Source: Planctomycetaceae bacterium | GTDB lineage: Bacteria; Planctomycetota; Planctomycetia; Pirellulales; Pirellulaceae | Reading direction: 5' to 3' | DNA: 64,000 nucleotides | Assembly (NCBI GenBank): GCA_018660825.1 | Contig: JABJJO010000150.1 | Coordinates: 62,001 to 126,000, forward strand | Shown: positions 46,460 through 56,213 of the stretch, piece after piece | Layout: each line of letters begins with the position of its first letter | Position numbering within the stretch: position 1 is the stretch's first letter | Notes under the pieces: model-generated | What the model saw: the letters and a program-made list of their open reading frames with translations, nothing else | The model's database searches: none | Told to the model about the DNA's origin: nothing | Translations under genes and position numbers: made by a program

Positions 46460-47917
46460 ATGACTAAGAATTTCTGCGGACGAACAAGGCGTGAGTTTAT
46501 CTGGCAAACCGGTGCCGGATTTACCGCTACTAGCCTTGCAGCCATGCTCAGCGATGACGGATTTCTAGAAAATCAACTGGTGGCTGCCGATGGCCAAACG
46601 TCATGGGACAATCCGCTGGCGCCCAAAAAGCCTCATTTTCCGCCGAAAGCCAAATCGGTCATCTTTCTCTATATGTATGGTGGTCCCAGCCACATCGATA
46701 CCTTCGATTACAAGCCTGCGATGAAGGGAATGGACAACAAAACGATTGACGTCAAAACATTCGGACGTGGCGGACACAAGACTCAGGGTCGCATTGTCGA
46801 ACCCCGTTGGGATTTCAAGCAGTATGGCGAATGCGGGAAGTGGGTTTCTAGTCTTTTTCCCCACACTGCGGAAATGGTCGATGACATCTCTTTTCTCCAT
46901 TCGATGACGGCTGACTCCCCCATTCATGGATCTGCCATGCTGATGATGAATAGTGGCCGCATTCTCAGTGGCAACCCCTGCCTAGGGTCGTGGGTAACCT
47001 ACGGTCTAGGGAGTGAAAACCAAAACCTCCCTGGGTTTGTTGTGATGCTGGATCCACGCGGGGGTCCCATCTCCGGGGCCAAAAACTGGAGCTGTGGATA
47101 CATGCCGGCAAGCTATCAGGCAACGATCATGCGGAGTCAAGGAACACCCATCCTAAACCTTGAACCCCCGACCGGAATGAGCCAAGAAGTCCAACGAAAA
47201 ATCCTGCTTTCCATCAAGCAATATAATGAGGATCATCAGAAGCAGCGTGCCGCCAATTCCCAACTCGCCGCCCGCATAGCTAACTATGAACTAGCTTTTC
47301 GAATGCAAACCGCCGCCCCTGAAGCTACTGACTTACAGCATGAAACCCAAGCTACGCATGATCTTTATGGGTTAAACGATCCTCGATCAAAAGATTTTGG
47401 TCGCCAGTGCCTGTTAGCAAGACGACTGGTCGAACGGGGTGTCCGTTTCATCCAAATTTATTCCGGCGGAAATCACAATGACGCCAACTGGGACGCTCAT
47501 GGCGACCTACAGATCAACCACGATTTACACGCTGGAGAAACCGACAAACCGATTGCCGGTTTACTCAAAGATTTGAAACAGCGCGATATGTTGAAAGACA
47601 CACTGATCGTTTGGGGTGGCGAATTTGGCCGCCAGCCGACCGCCGAATATGCCAAAGGAACGGGCCGCGATCACAATAGTTATGGATTTACAATGTGGAT
47701 GGCCGGCGGTGGAATCAAGGGAGGTGTCAGCGTAGGCACGACCGATGAATTGGGTAGCCGCGCCGTGGAGGATCGATTCCATGTACGCGACTTCCATGCG
47801 ACTATTCTCAACCAACTCGGATTTGACCCGAATCGGTTGTCCTATTTCTTTGACGGACTAGATCAGCGGCTCGTCGGAGTCGAGCCCGTCGCTCCTATTA
47901 AACAAATCATTGCCTGA
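46460..47917 (+). CDS. DUF1501 protein, Tat-exported (partner of the PSD1-type gene)
   Basis: The 485-residue protein has a Tat-type start (TRREFIWQTGAGFTATSLAAM) and DUF1501 motifs: SVIFLYMYGGPSHIDTFDYK, DDISFLHSMTADSPIHGSAML, FIQIYSGGNHNDANWDAHGD, IVWGGEFGRQPTAEYAKGTG, and GRDHNSYGFTMWMAGGGIKG. It follows the PSD1-type gene by 48 nt, the usual pairing. The reaction is unknown; the fold belongs to the alkaline-phosphatase superfamily. Confidence 0.92.
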   Translation: MTKNFCGRTRREFIWQTGAGFTATSLAAMLSDDGFLENQLVAADGQTSWDNPLAPKKPHFPPKAKSVIFLYMYGGPSHIDTFDYKPAMKGMDNKTIDVKTFGRGGHKTQGRIVEPRWDFKQYGECGKWVSSLFPHTAEMVDDISFLHSMTADSPIHGSAMLMMNSGRILSGNPCLGSWVTYGLGSENQNLPGFVVMLDPRGGPISGAKNWSCGYMPASYQATIMRSQGTPILNLEPPTGMSQEVQRKILLSIKQYNEDHQKQRAANSQLAARIANYELAFRMQTAAPEATDLQHETQATHDLYGLNDPRSKDFGRQCLLARRLVERGVRFIQIYSGGNHNDANWDAHGDLQINHDLHAGETDKPIAGLLKDLKQRDMLKDTLIVWGGEFGRQPTAEYAKGTGRDHNSYGFTMWMAGGGIKGGVSVGTTDELGSRAVEDRFHVRDFHATILNQLGFDPNRLSYFFDGLDQRLVGVEPVAPIKQIIA

Positions 47918-48063
47918 TTCGACCATCGACACATCTAGTAAATCCAGCGATTTCTCCCTCACGCCCCCCAAAATGGCCGTGCTTCAACGAACTTTTACGG
48001 AATTGTTCGATCCTCGCCGCCCTAAAGGCATCATTCCTGTTTCAACTTTTATTAAATGGTCGA

Positions 48064-48069
48064 TATAAT
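48064..48069 (+). promoter_or_regulatory. Possible -10 element upstream of the second DUF1501 gene
   Basis: TATAAT lies 50 nt before ATG 48119, with TTTCAA 18 nt further upstream as a weak -35. It suggests that the 48.1-50.8 kb genes have their own promoter rather than reading through from the PSD1 operon. Confidence 0.4.
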
Positions 48070-48118
48070 TGGATAGACGTTTAGATCCCCTTCGTGACCA
48101 TTATCCTTTGGAATATTT

Positions 48119-49456
48119 ATGCTACAGCTCGGCTCCAAACAATTCAGGCTTTGCAATGGAATAACCCGTCGAGGTTTCCTTCAAGCAGGTGCCCTGGGAA
48201 TGGGAGGATTATCACTCAGCCAGTTGTTGCAATTGGAAGCGCAAGCCGGCATTCGCGGATCCAACAAGGCCATCATCATGATCTACTTAGTGGGGGCACC
48301 TCCGCACCAGGACATGTATGACCTTAAACCTGACGCTCCGGCCGAAATACGCGGAGAATTCCAGCCAATCTCGACAAGCGTCAACGGTATTCATATTTGT
48401 GAGCACATGCCCCACCTCGCAAAAATCATGGACAAATGTGTCCCCTTGCGGGCTGTCGTTGGTTCGCCCAGTGGCGCACATGATTCTTATATTTGCTACA
48501 CCGGCCGCGCTAAAGTTAACGAGCCAAACGGAGGCTGGCCTTCGGTGGGTTCAACCATTTCCAAATTACAGGGCCCCACCAGTCCAGGTGTACCAGCGTT
48601 CGTCGGCCTCGCGCCCAACGCCGGCCATCCTCCCTATGGTTCTCCTGGGCTACCAGGGTTCTTAGGAATCTCGCATGCGGCGTTTCGACCCTCTGGGCCC
48701 GCTCGCAGTGACATGGTGCTCAACGGATCGAACAAAGATCGATTGACGGATCGGACCGCACTACTAAACCAGTTTGATCAACTTCGGCGGCAAATCGATG
48801 CTGACCGCGTATTCGAACAAGTTGGGGATATCACCGCACAAGCCTTGGGCATCCTCACGTCGAGCAAACTAGCCCATGCGTTGGACCTAACCAATGAGGA
48901 CCCCGCGACTCTGGAACTATACGGAGAAGGTCACGAGAAACGTTACGGTGACGGTGCGCCGCGTAATAACCAACATTTTCTTTTGGCACGCCGACTCGTC
49001 GAAGCAGGCTGTCGTGTCGTTACATTGAATTTTGGTCGCTGGGATTTTCACAGCAATAATTTTTCTGAAGCTCGCGACACGCACCTGCCGTATTTTGACA
49101 AAGCACTAGCCGCATTAATCCAGGACCTTCATAACCGCGGAATGGCGGATGATGTGTCCGTGGTGGCGTGGGGCGAATTCGGCCGCACACCTCGAATCAA
49201 TAAAAATGCCGGACGCGATCACTGGCCTCAAGTTGGCGGCGGACTGCTGGCTGGCGGCGGACTGCGGACTGGGCAAGTGATCGGTGCAACCGACAAGCAC
49301 GCCGCATCACCAGCGGATCGACCTACGCACTTCGGTGAAGTTATCGCGACCTTGTATAAAAAGATGGGGCTTGATCCCAACGCCACTACCGTACCTGACC
49401 TGACGGGTCGCCCTCGATACCTCAGTGGCCATCTACCTATTAAGGAACTCCTATAG
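48119..49456 (+). CDS. DUF1501 protein, Tat-exported
   Basis: The 445-residue protein has a Tat signal (TRRGFLQAGALGMGGLSLSQ) and DUF1501 motifs: IIMIYLVGAPPHQDMYDLKP, SPSGAHDSYICYTGR, VTLNFGRWDFHSNN, VVAWGEFGRTPRINKNAGRDH and the C-terminal RPTHFGEVIATLYKKMGLDP. No DUF1549/1553 partner is adjacent. The next DUF1501 gene starts 10 nt after the stop, so they form an operon of related proteins. Confidence 0.92.
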   Translation: MLQLGSKQFRLCNGITRRGFLQAGALGMGGLSLSQLLQLEAQAGIRGSNKAIIMIYLVGAPPHQDMYDLKPDAPAEIRGEFQPISTSVNGIHICEHMPHLAKIMDKCVPLRAVVGSPSGAHDSYICYTGRAKVNEPNGGWPSVGSTISKLQGPTSPGVPAFVGLAPNAGHPPYGSPGLPGFLGISHAAFRPSGPARSDMVLNGSNKDRLTDRTALLNQFDQLRRQIDADRVFEQVGDITAQALGILTSSKLAHALDLTNEDPATLELYGEGHEKRYGDGAPRNNQHFLLARRLVEAGCRVVTLNFGRWDFHSNNFSEARDTHLPYFDKALAALIQDLHNRGMADDVSVVAWGEFGRTPRINKNAGRDHWPQVGGGLLAGGGLRTGQVIGATDKHAASPADRPTHFGEVIATLYKKMGLDPNATTVPDLTGRPRYLSGHLPIKELL

Positions 49457-49466
49457 AGTCCCCACC

Positions 49467-50846
49467 ATGCTTTCCATCAGTCCCCATTCACACAGCCGCC
49501 GCAGCTTTATTACCGCCGGCACTTTAGGCATTGGGTCACTGGCACTAACTGATCTATTGCAAGCCAGATCGCTCGATCCTTCGGTAATTCGTAATAAATC
49601 GGTTGTCTTGCTCTTCCTCGGGGGCGGTCCCCCGCAACATGAGACATTTGATCCCAAAATGGAAGCAACAAGCGACTACCGCGCGATGTATGGCGAAACG
49701 CAAACGTCATTACCCGGTGTCACTTTTGGTAGTCATTTTTCCGGCCTTGCCAAACACGCAGACAAATTGGCAATCGTCCGCTGTTTTAGTAACGGCATGA
49801 CGTCTCATGGACCGGCAACCGCTTATATGGCCTCTGGGGGTAATCCCACTAAAGCCAATCTGGGAAACCTCTATGCTCGCATTGCAGGAACCATCAATCC
49901 CCGGACAGGGATTCCCAATAATGTCATCCTTGGTCCCCGTTCCGCCGGCGCCGACTTCGTCGGTAACCCTGATTATACAGCTCGTTTGAACCCGTCCAAT
50001 AAACTCGGTGCTAGTTGGGGCCCATTTGACCCTAGTGGGGCCGGCAATCTCCAGTCCGACATGACCTTGGGAATTGACTCACCCCGATTGGATGATCGCC
50101 GCACACTGCTGAGTAGGTTAGATACGCTCAGGCGACGTCTGGACAACGAAAGCATACTGGACGGCGCAGACCAGTTTACGCAGCAGGCTTTTGATGTACT
50201 GTTAAAAGGTGTGGCTCGATCGTTTGATCTTTCCGAAGAATCTCCTTCGATCCTGCAACAATACGACACGAGAGAATTTCAGATACCCCAATCCGTATTT
50301 CAAAAGAAACCAAATAAAGCCGGATTCGAAAATCAAACCCCAATTTTTCTAGGTCGCCAAATGCTGCTAGCGCGGCGGATGGTAGAAGCCGGATGCGGTT
50401 TTGTCACGGTCACCAGCACGGGATGGGATTTGCACGGCAATCGATTTGGCGTTGATGACGGAATTCCCTGTCTCGGCGGAGCAGTCAATAAAGCGGTTAC
50501 GGCGTTTATTGAGGACCTCGATCAACGCGGGATGTCTGACGATGTTCTACTTGTGATTACCGGTGAGTTTGGGCGCACGCCGCGAATAAACAACAAGGCA
50601 GGTCGTGATCATTGGGGTGGCATCTGCCCGCTCCTGCTAGCGGGTGGTGGTCTGAACATGGGTCAGGTGATTGGACAATCGGACAAAAACGGTGGAAAAC
50701 CGATCAGTGAGGCCGTTACCACGGCCCAGCTAACTTCCACCATCCTCCACACACTGGTTGATCCTGGCGAGGTTAGGCTTCTGCCACAAATTCCCCAAGC
50801 CATTCAAAATACACTGTCGCGTGCCGATCCGATCCGGCAACTCTAA
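49467..50846 (+). CDS. DUF1501 protein, Tat-exported
   Basis: The 459-residue protein has a Tat-like start (SRRSFITAGTLGIGSLALTD), SVVLLFLGGGPPQHETFDPK, GMTSHGPATAYMASGGNP, FVTVTSTGWDLHGN, LVITGEFGRTPRINNKAGRDH and ICPLLLAGGGLNMGQVIG. It is closely coupled to the preceding DUF1501 gene (10 nt), with start ATG 49467 rather than the in-frame upstream codon at 49425. Function is unknown. Confidence 0.92.
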   Translation: MLSISPHSHSRRSFITAGTLGIGSLALTDLLQARSLDPSVIRNKSVVLLFLGGGPPQHETFDPKMEATSDYRAMYGETQTSLPGVTFGSHFSGLAKHADKLAIVRCFSNGMTSHGPATAYMASGGNPTKANLGNLYARIAGTINPRTGIPNNVILGPRSAGADFVGNPDYTARLNPSNKLGASWGPFDPSGAGNLQSDMTLGIDSPRLDDRRTLLSRLDTLRRRLDNESILDGADQFTQQAFDVLLKGVARSFDLSEESPSILQQYDTREFQIPQSVFQKKPNKAGFENQTPIFLGRQMLLARRMVEAGCGFVTVTSTGWDLHGNRFGVDDGIPCLGGAVNKAVTAFIEDLDQRGMSDDVLLVITGEFGRTPRINNKAGRDHWGGICPLLLAGGGLNMGQVIGQSDKNGGKPISEAVTTAQLTSTILHTLVDPGEVRLLPQIPQAIQNTLSRADPIRQL

Positions 50847-51044
50847 GCACTCCGATGTCCACACAACGGATTTTGTCACCGCTTCAAATGCCATGTTTTC
50901 CTTTGGAGCGGACTGCAAAACGAACCTCCTGTGAATTGGGCGTGACCGCCTCGCTGACCATCCGACTTTGCAAACACTATATAAAATATGTTAAAATCAA
51001 CGCCTACCTAGAATACTTACAACTTCCATTCCGGCTTTCACGAG

Positions 51045-52343
51045 ATGACCAATATGCGCCCTGTCCATCCATTGCTTTCCATAATTTTGCTCATCACCGT
51101 TTCGCTGCAACTATCGGCTGAGAATTGGCCAGGATGGCGGGGACCGCGTGGCGACGGAAGCAGCATTTCGCAATCGCTGCCACTGGAATGGGATGGGACC
51201 ACCGGAAAAAATATCCTCTGGAAAACGCCACTGCCTGGCACGGGACATGCCTCGCCAGTAATTTGGGAGAATCATGTCTTTATTGCCACCTGTAATATCG
51301 AATCTCAGTCAAGACGATTGATTGCCCTAGATCGGCATTCCGGTAAGATATTGTGGAATCGCGAGGTGTTGAACTCCCGTCTTGAAAAAAAACACTCCTT
51401 AAACAGCTTTGCTTCCAGCACACCGGCAACTGACGGCAAAACGATTTATGTAACATTTTTTGAGGCCGAGGATCGAGAAATCCCCGCGCCTAATGTAGGC
51501 GGTGCCCGCAATATTTATCCAGGCAAAATGATAGCCGCAGCCTATGATTTTCAGGGCAATCTGAAGTGGCGAGTCAAGCCCGGGGATTTTATAAGCGCAC
51601 ATGGCTTCAACACAAGCCCCGTTCTCTATAAAAATCTCGTGATCCTCAATGGCGATCACGACGGCCAGTCCTATATATTGGCCCTCAATAACGAAACCGG
51701 CAAAATCGTCTGGAAAACCGACCGAAAATACGGTATTCGCAGCTATGCAACTCCCCTCTTACGGAACGTCGGCGGTCAACAACATTTGGTCGTTTCGGGC
51801 TCGAAACGGGTTGTCAGCCTTAATCCCGATACCGGTCAGATCCGCTGGATTGTCGAAGGGCCGACGGAACAATTTGTCGCGTCCATGGTATTTGACGGTA
51901 GTTTGTTTTTCGTCTGTGCAGGGTTTCCAACTTACCATGTAATGGGTATTGATCCGCGTGGCTCAGGCGACGTCAGTGACAGTCACGTCAAGTGGCACGT
52001 TACCAATGTCCGTTGCTATGTGCCATCCCCTGTTGTAATTGATGAGTTCCTGCTCGTCGCAGACGATCGGGGAACAGCAAACTGCTTTCACACCAAAGAC
52101 GGTACCCGCTTATGGCAGGATCGCTTAGGAAACCATTTCAGCGCATCCTTGCTCAAGGCCAATGGTCTGGCCTATTTGTTGGCAGACGACGGCACTATGA
52201 AAATCGTGAAACCAGGACCGGTGCTGCAAGTTGTCGCCGAAAACAAACTCGGCGAATACTGCTATGCGTCACCGGCCATTGCCCACGACCAGTTATTCAT
52301 CCGCGGGGAAAGCCACTTGTTTTGTATAGGAAACGCTAAATAG
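51045..52343 (+). CDS. PQQ-type beta-propeller protein, secreted
   Basis: The 432-residue protein has a signal-like start (HPLLSIILLITVSLQLSA) and propeller repeats with the PQQ-like pattern: NWPGWRGPRGDGSSISQSLP, GKNILWKTPLPGTGHASPVI, SRRLIALDRHSGKILWNREV, TGKIVWKTDRKYGIRSYATP and DGTRLWQDRLGNHFSASL. This is the WALXXXTGXXXW-type quinoprotein fold also used by BamB; PQQ binding is not implied. It sits between DUF1501 genes and may be co-regulated with them. Confidence 0.87.
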   Translation: MTNMRPVHPLLSIILLITVSLQLSAENWPGWRGPRGDGSSISQSLPLEWDGTTGKNILWKTPLPGTGHASPVIWENHVFIATCNIESQSRRLIALDRHSGKILWNREVLNSRLEKKHSLNSFASSTPATDGKTIYVTFFEAEDREIPAPNVGGARNIYPGKMIAAAYDFQGNLKWRVKPGDFISAHGFNTSPVLYKNLVILNGDHDGQSYILALNNETGKIVWKTDRKYGIRSYATPLLRNVGGQQHLVVSGSKRVVSLNPDTGQIRWIVEGPTEQFVASMVFDGSLFFVCAGFPTYHVMGIDPRGSGDVSDSHVKWHVTNVRCYVPSPVVIDEFLLVADDRGTANCFHTKDGTRLWQDRLGNHFSASLLKANGLAYLLADDGTMKIVKPGPVLQVVAENKLGEYCYASPAIAHDQLFIRGESHLFCIGNAK

Positions 52344-52412
52344 ATCGACTTAGTCGATACGCAGCTTTGTGATTCCGCAAACTTGAGGTCGTCTTTTAGT
52401 CATCATAGATTC

Positions 52413-53834
52413 ATGTTAACCGTGACCCAAAACAGACCGAATGGTCAACGACGCGCCCTTATTCAGGCTGCCGGCGCGGGGCTGCTAGGTTTAAATCTTC
52501 CAGATATCCTCGCTGCGCAACAAATTGGCGCAGCGCCGACTCCGCGGATAAGAAATGTGATATTTCTGTTCTTGTTTGGTGGTCCCAGTCAACTGGAAAC
52601 CTTCGACATGAAGCCCACCGCGCCTACCACTATACGCGGACCATGGAAACCCACGCCCTGTAAAACCCCAGGCTTGCATATTTGTGAAAAACTTCCCCTG
52701 ACCGCCTCGATAACGGATCGGCTTACCGTGATCAAAACAATGAGCCATGACTTCAACGACCATAGCGGTGGTAGCCACTACGTGCAAACCGGCCACCGTT
52801 GGCAGGTTCCGATTGGGGGCGGATTTAATGTTACACCACAGGACTGGCCTGCCATGGGGTCCGTCGTCAAACACTTTCAACGGCGGCAGGGTTCCACCAG
52901 CAACAAACCTTCCTATGTCGTCCTTCCTAATTCTCTAGGACGACTGCAGGAATACAAAGTTCGTCTAAAACGGCCCGGAGAAACAGCTGGGTTTTTGCCT
53001 CCTCTGGATGAACCGCTGATTACACGAATTGACAAAAAGGACACTGCTGACAATCCCTATTGGCGGAACATGGCCGACGAGGAACTGAACTTTGAAATAG
53101 ATGGTTTGCAATTACTGCCCGATCTTCAGATGGAACGCCTTATCAACCGCAACACGCTGTTAGAACAATTCAATCGACAGCGAGATCGATTGCAATCGCA
53201 CGCGGGCGTTGGGGCTATGAATGACTTTCGCAGAAAAGCACTCGATCTCGTTTCCTCGGAAGATACCCGCATCGCGTTCGACGTCACCAAGGAACCTGAC
53301 AAGTTGCGAAACCAATACGGCAACCACCTTTTTGGCCAATCGGTGTTGGTCGCCCGCCGACTTATCGAGGCGGGTACCAGATTTGTGACGGTCCATTATG
53401 ATTGTGTCGACGGTTATAGTTGGGACTCCCACCGTAACTGTGAGTCACTGGACAAACACCTCCTTCCCACACTTGATTCCGCACTGTCATCGTTAGTACT
53501 TGACCTGGAAACTCGCGGTCTGTTAGACGAAACGCTGGTGGTTTGCATGGGCGAAATGGGGCGAACACCAAAAGCCAAGGACGGATGGGGACGAGATCAC
53601 TGGAGCACACTTTTTCCAGCCGTACTGGCCGGTGGCGGAATTAAGAAAGGTTTTGTGTACGGGCGTACCGACCGAGATGCAGCCTATGCCACGGAAAATA
53701 TGGTCACACCCGAAGATCTTTCACGAACCATTTTGGAGGCACTGGGGGTAAACCCGGCATGGATGTTGCCCGGTATTGCAGGAAGGCCTCAATTGGTTTC
53801 CGATGGAAAATTCATTTCCGACATCTGGACGTAG
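52413..53834 (+). CDS. DUF1501 protein
   Basis: The 473-residue protein has an N-terminal signal of Tat-like type (QRRALIQAAGAGLLGLNLPD) and DUF1501 motifs: NVIFLFLFGGPSQLETFDMK, MSHDFNDHSGGSHYVQTGH, FVTVHYDCVDGYSWDSHRN, VVCMGEMGRTPKAKDGWGRDH and AVLAGGGIKKGFVYGRTDRD. ATG 52413 is preferred to the TTG 30 nt upstream. It is the fourth DUF1501 gene in this block and follows the PQQ gene by 69 nt. Confidence 0.92.
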   Translation: MLTVTQNRPNGQRRALIQAAGAGLLGLNLPDILAAQQIGAAPTPRIRNVIFLFLFGGPSQLETFDMKPTAPTTIRGPWKPTPCKTPGLHICEKLPLTASITDRLTVIKTMSHDFNDHSGGSHYVQTGHRWQVPIGGGFNVTPQDWPAMGSVVKHFQRRQGSTSNKPSYVVLPNSLGRLQEYKVRLKRPGETAGFLPPLDEPLITRIDKKDTADNPYWRNMADEELNFEIDGLQLLPDLQMERLINRNTLLEQFNRQRDRLQSHAGVGAMNDFRRKALDLVSSEDTRIAFDVTKEPDKLRNQYGNHLFGQSVLVARRLIEAGTRFVTVHYDCVDGYSWDSHRNCESLDKHLLPTLDSALSSLVLDLETRGLLDETLVVCMGEMGRTPKAKDGWGRDHWSTLFPAVLAGGGIKKGFVYGRTDRDAAYATENMVTPEDLSRTILEALGVNPAWMLPGIAGRPQLVSDGKFISDIWT

Positions 53835-53912
53835 GGTCAATATTACGGTGATAGCCAAACTCATTTCTTCTGAATTGCATTACAACCTTTGTCTGTGATT
53901 GGACCTAACAAA

Positions 53913-54251
53913 ATGTATTCTATTTTTGTCACCATTGACGTCAACGAAGCCGATATGGAGGCCTTCATGCAGGCCAGTTACGGCGATGCTGAGGGTAGTG
54001 TCCGTGATGAACCCGACTGCTTCCGCTTTGATATACATCGTGATGTCTCCGTCCAAACGCGATTCTATTTATACGAGGTGTATGCCGACCAAGCGGCCTT
54101 CGAGCGACATCTGGAAACACCTCATTTCTTGAAATGGAAGGCCGAGGTCGAATCGATGTTCGCCAACGAGCCGGTAATTTTACCAATGGCTACCGTGTTC
54201 CCTAGTGATTCCGGCTGGTGCTCGCAAAAGGCAAGCCTTTTAGACTGGTAG
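53913..54251 (+). CDS. Antibiotic biosynthesis monooxygenase (ABM)-domain protein
   Basis: The 112-residue protein has the ABM dimeric alpha-beta barrel pattern: MYSIFVTIDVNEADMEAFMQ, DEPDCFRFDIHRDVS and FYLYEVYADQAAFERHLET with PHFLKW. Related small proteins include YgiN-type quinol monooxygenases and LsrG. Function in this setting is not evident. ATG 53913 is preferred to an upstream TTG in frame. It sits between DUF1501 and sulfatase genes, 30 nt before the latter. Confidence 0.85.
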   Translation: MYSIFVTIDVNEADMEAFMQASYGDAEGSVRDEPDCFRFDIHRDVSVQTRFYLYEVYADQAAFERHLETPHFLKWKAEVESMFANEPVILPMATVFPSDSGWCSQKASLLDW

Positions 54252-54281
54252 ACCATCCACCATTTAACGTACAGGTTTTTT

Positions 54282-56159
54282 ATGAAACTCCAGATACTGC
54301 TCCTATTGCTATTTTCTCCGCTGTTAGCACCAGCCGCTGACCGACCAAATATTCTGTGGCTGTCGGCTGAGGATATTTCTCCGCACCTGGGATGTTACGG
54401 CGATCCACACGCCATTACGCCGGCACTGGATCAGCTCGCATCAGAAGGCATTCGCTATACTCATGCGTTTACGACGGCCGGGGTGTGTGCACCCTGCCGC
54501 AGCGGGATCATTACAGGGATGTATCAGACGTCATTAGGGACGCACCACATGCGATGTCGCGCTATACTGCCTGAGCAGATTCAACCATTCACAAAACAGC
54601 TTCAGGATGTGGGATATTACTGCACCAATAATTCAAAAACGGATTATCAGTTTACTGCCCCAGCAGGAACTTGGGATTCCTCATCGGGCAAGGCCCATTG
54701 GAAAAACCGGCCGGATGAATCCACGCCATTTTTTGCGGTGTTCAATTTTACTGGTTGCCATGAGAGCGGCATTGCGAGTGCCGCAAAGTACCAATCCGTA
54801 ACAAGCAAACTCTCACCCGCCGAGCGTCAGGATGCTGCCGCGCTGACAACGCTGCCGCCCTACTATCCTGATACTCCTGCGACGCGTGAGGACTGGAAAA
54901 GAAATTACGAATTAATCACGGCTTTGGATCATTGGTGCCGGGGACACATCCAGGACCTGAAGGAAGCCGGCCTCTACGAGAATACAATTATCTTTTTTTG
55001 GTCCGATCATGGGGTTGGTCTACCTAGGGGTAAACGTTGGCTTTATGACTCAGGTACGCATATTCCACTAATTGTCCGTATTCCCGAACCGTTCAGGCAA
55101 CCGAATCAGGGAATACCAGGAACCATAACCGACGAACTAATAAGTTCCATTGACTTGGGACCGACCGTTCAACGACTGGCCGGCGTTGAAACGCCTGAAC
55201 ACGTGCAAGGACGCGCCTTTCTGGGGAAACGCCTGAGTTCCCAAAGGGAGTACGTATTCGCCGCTCGTGATCGCATGGACGAACGATATGACATCATTCG
55301 CATGGTGCGAGACAAGCGTTATAAATACATCCGAAACTACGAACCGCTGAAGACTTTTTATCAGTATATGAATACACCCGAAAAGGGCGCGACCATGCAG
55401 GCGCTGCGGCAAGGTTATCTAAACGATCAGCTCTCCGAACACGCGGCATTCTTCTTCAGCCCTAGCAAACCCGTTGAGGAACTTTACGATGTGTCGCTGG
55501 ATCCCCATGAATTGGTCAATCTGGCAACCAATTCCGCTCACCAAACCATACTAAAACGATTACGCGCCGCCCACATACAATGGGTTACTGACACCAAGGA
55601 TTTGGGACTAATCGCCGAACCAATCCTGATCACCCGACAAGAAATCATTGGGAATCAATACGACATATTGCGAGGTTCGGAAGACCCTACCTTGTATCAA
55701 CGGGTGGCTAGGACAGCATTGCTCGCTTCCGCCGGAGCGGAGGCGGACTCAATGTTAATCGACGCTCTTAGTGACAATGACGCCGCAGTCCGATATTGGG
55801 GGGCAATCGGCTTAGGCAACAACGCGCAACAAGCCGCCTCTAAACAACTAACCAAGATGATGCAGACGGATCCGGCTTCCGTCTGTCGCACTGCGGCGGC
55901 CCGCGCATTATGCCGCTTGGGACGTCCGAGGGTGGCATTGCCGATCTTGGCCAAGGAATTGAAACAGGGCAGTCAATGGGAACGACTACATGCAGCAATC
56001 GTACTAGACGAAATTGATGAACAGGCGCGACCTGTCGTCCCCGAGATGCGAGCGGCATTGACACCGCGTACCGATCTTTATGCCAACGGGAAATACGTCA
56101 TCCGAGTATTGAATCGCGCTCTAAATCAACTGGAAGGGACACAACGCCTGGTGCCCTAG
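54282..56159 (+). CDS. Sulfatase (heparan N-sulfatase-like) with C-terminal HEAT-like repeats
   Basis: The 625-residue protein has a signal peptide (LQILLLLLFSPLLAPAA), NILWLSAEDISPHLGCYGD, formylglycine motif CAPCR at residues 69-73 (bases 54486-54500; Cys in place of the usual Ser at position four), GMYQTSLGTHHMR and WSDHGVGLPRGKRWLYDSG. Residues about 470-625 have tandem helical HEAT/PBS-type repeats (ARTALLASAGAEADSMLID, NDAAVRYWGAIGLGNNAQQ, CRTAAARALCRLGRPRVALP). Relatives resemble N-sulfoglucosamine sulfohydrolase. The CxPxR core needed for FGE conversion is kept. Confidence 0.92.
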   Translation: MKLQILLLLLFSPLLAPAADRPNILWLSAEDISPHLGCYGDPHAITPALDQLASEGIRYTHAFTTAGVCAPCRSGIITGMYQTSLGTHHMRCRAILPEQIQPFTKQLQDVGYYCTNNSKTDYQFTAPAGTWDSSSGKAHWKNRPDESTPFFAVFNFTGCHESGIASAAKYQSVTSKLSPAERQDAAALTTLPPYYPDTPATREDWKRNYELITALDHWCRGHIQDLKEAGLYENTIIFFWSDHGVGLPRGKRWLYDSGTHIPLIVRIPEPFRQPNQGIPGTITDELISSIDLGPTVQRLAGVETPEHVQGRAFLGKRLSSQREYVFAARDRMDERYDIIRMVRDKRYKYIRNYEPLKTFYQYMNTPEKGATMQALRQGYLNDQLSEHAAFFFSPSKPVEELYDVSLDPHELVNLATNSAHQTILKRLRAAHIQWVTDTKDLGLIAEPILITRQEIIGNQYDILRGSEDPTLYQRVARTALLASAGAEADSMLIDALSDNDAAVRYWGAIGLGNNAQQAASKQLTKMMQTDPASVCRTAAARALCRLGRPRVALPILAKELKQGSQWERLHAAIVLDEIDEQARPVVPEMRAALTPRTDLYANGKYVIRVLNRALNQLEGTQRLVP

Positions 56160-56213
56160 ACAGTGCCATCCCATCTGTTTGGGCCTCGTTATTCTTCCAA
56201 CGCTAAAGGCGGC

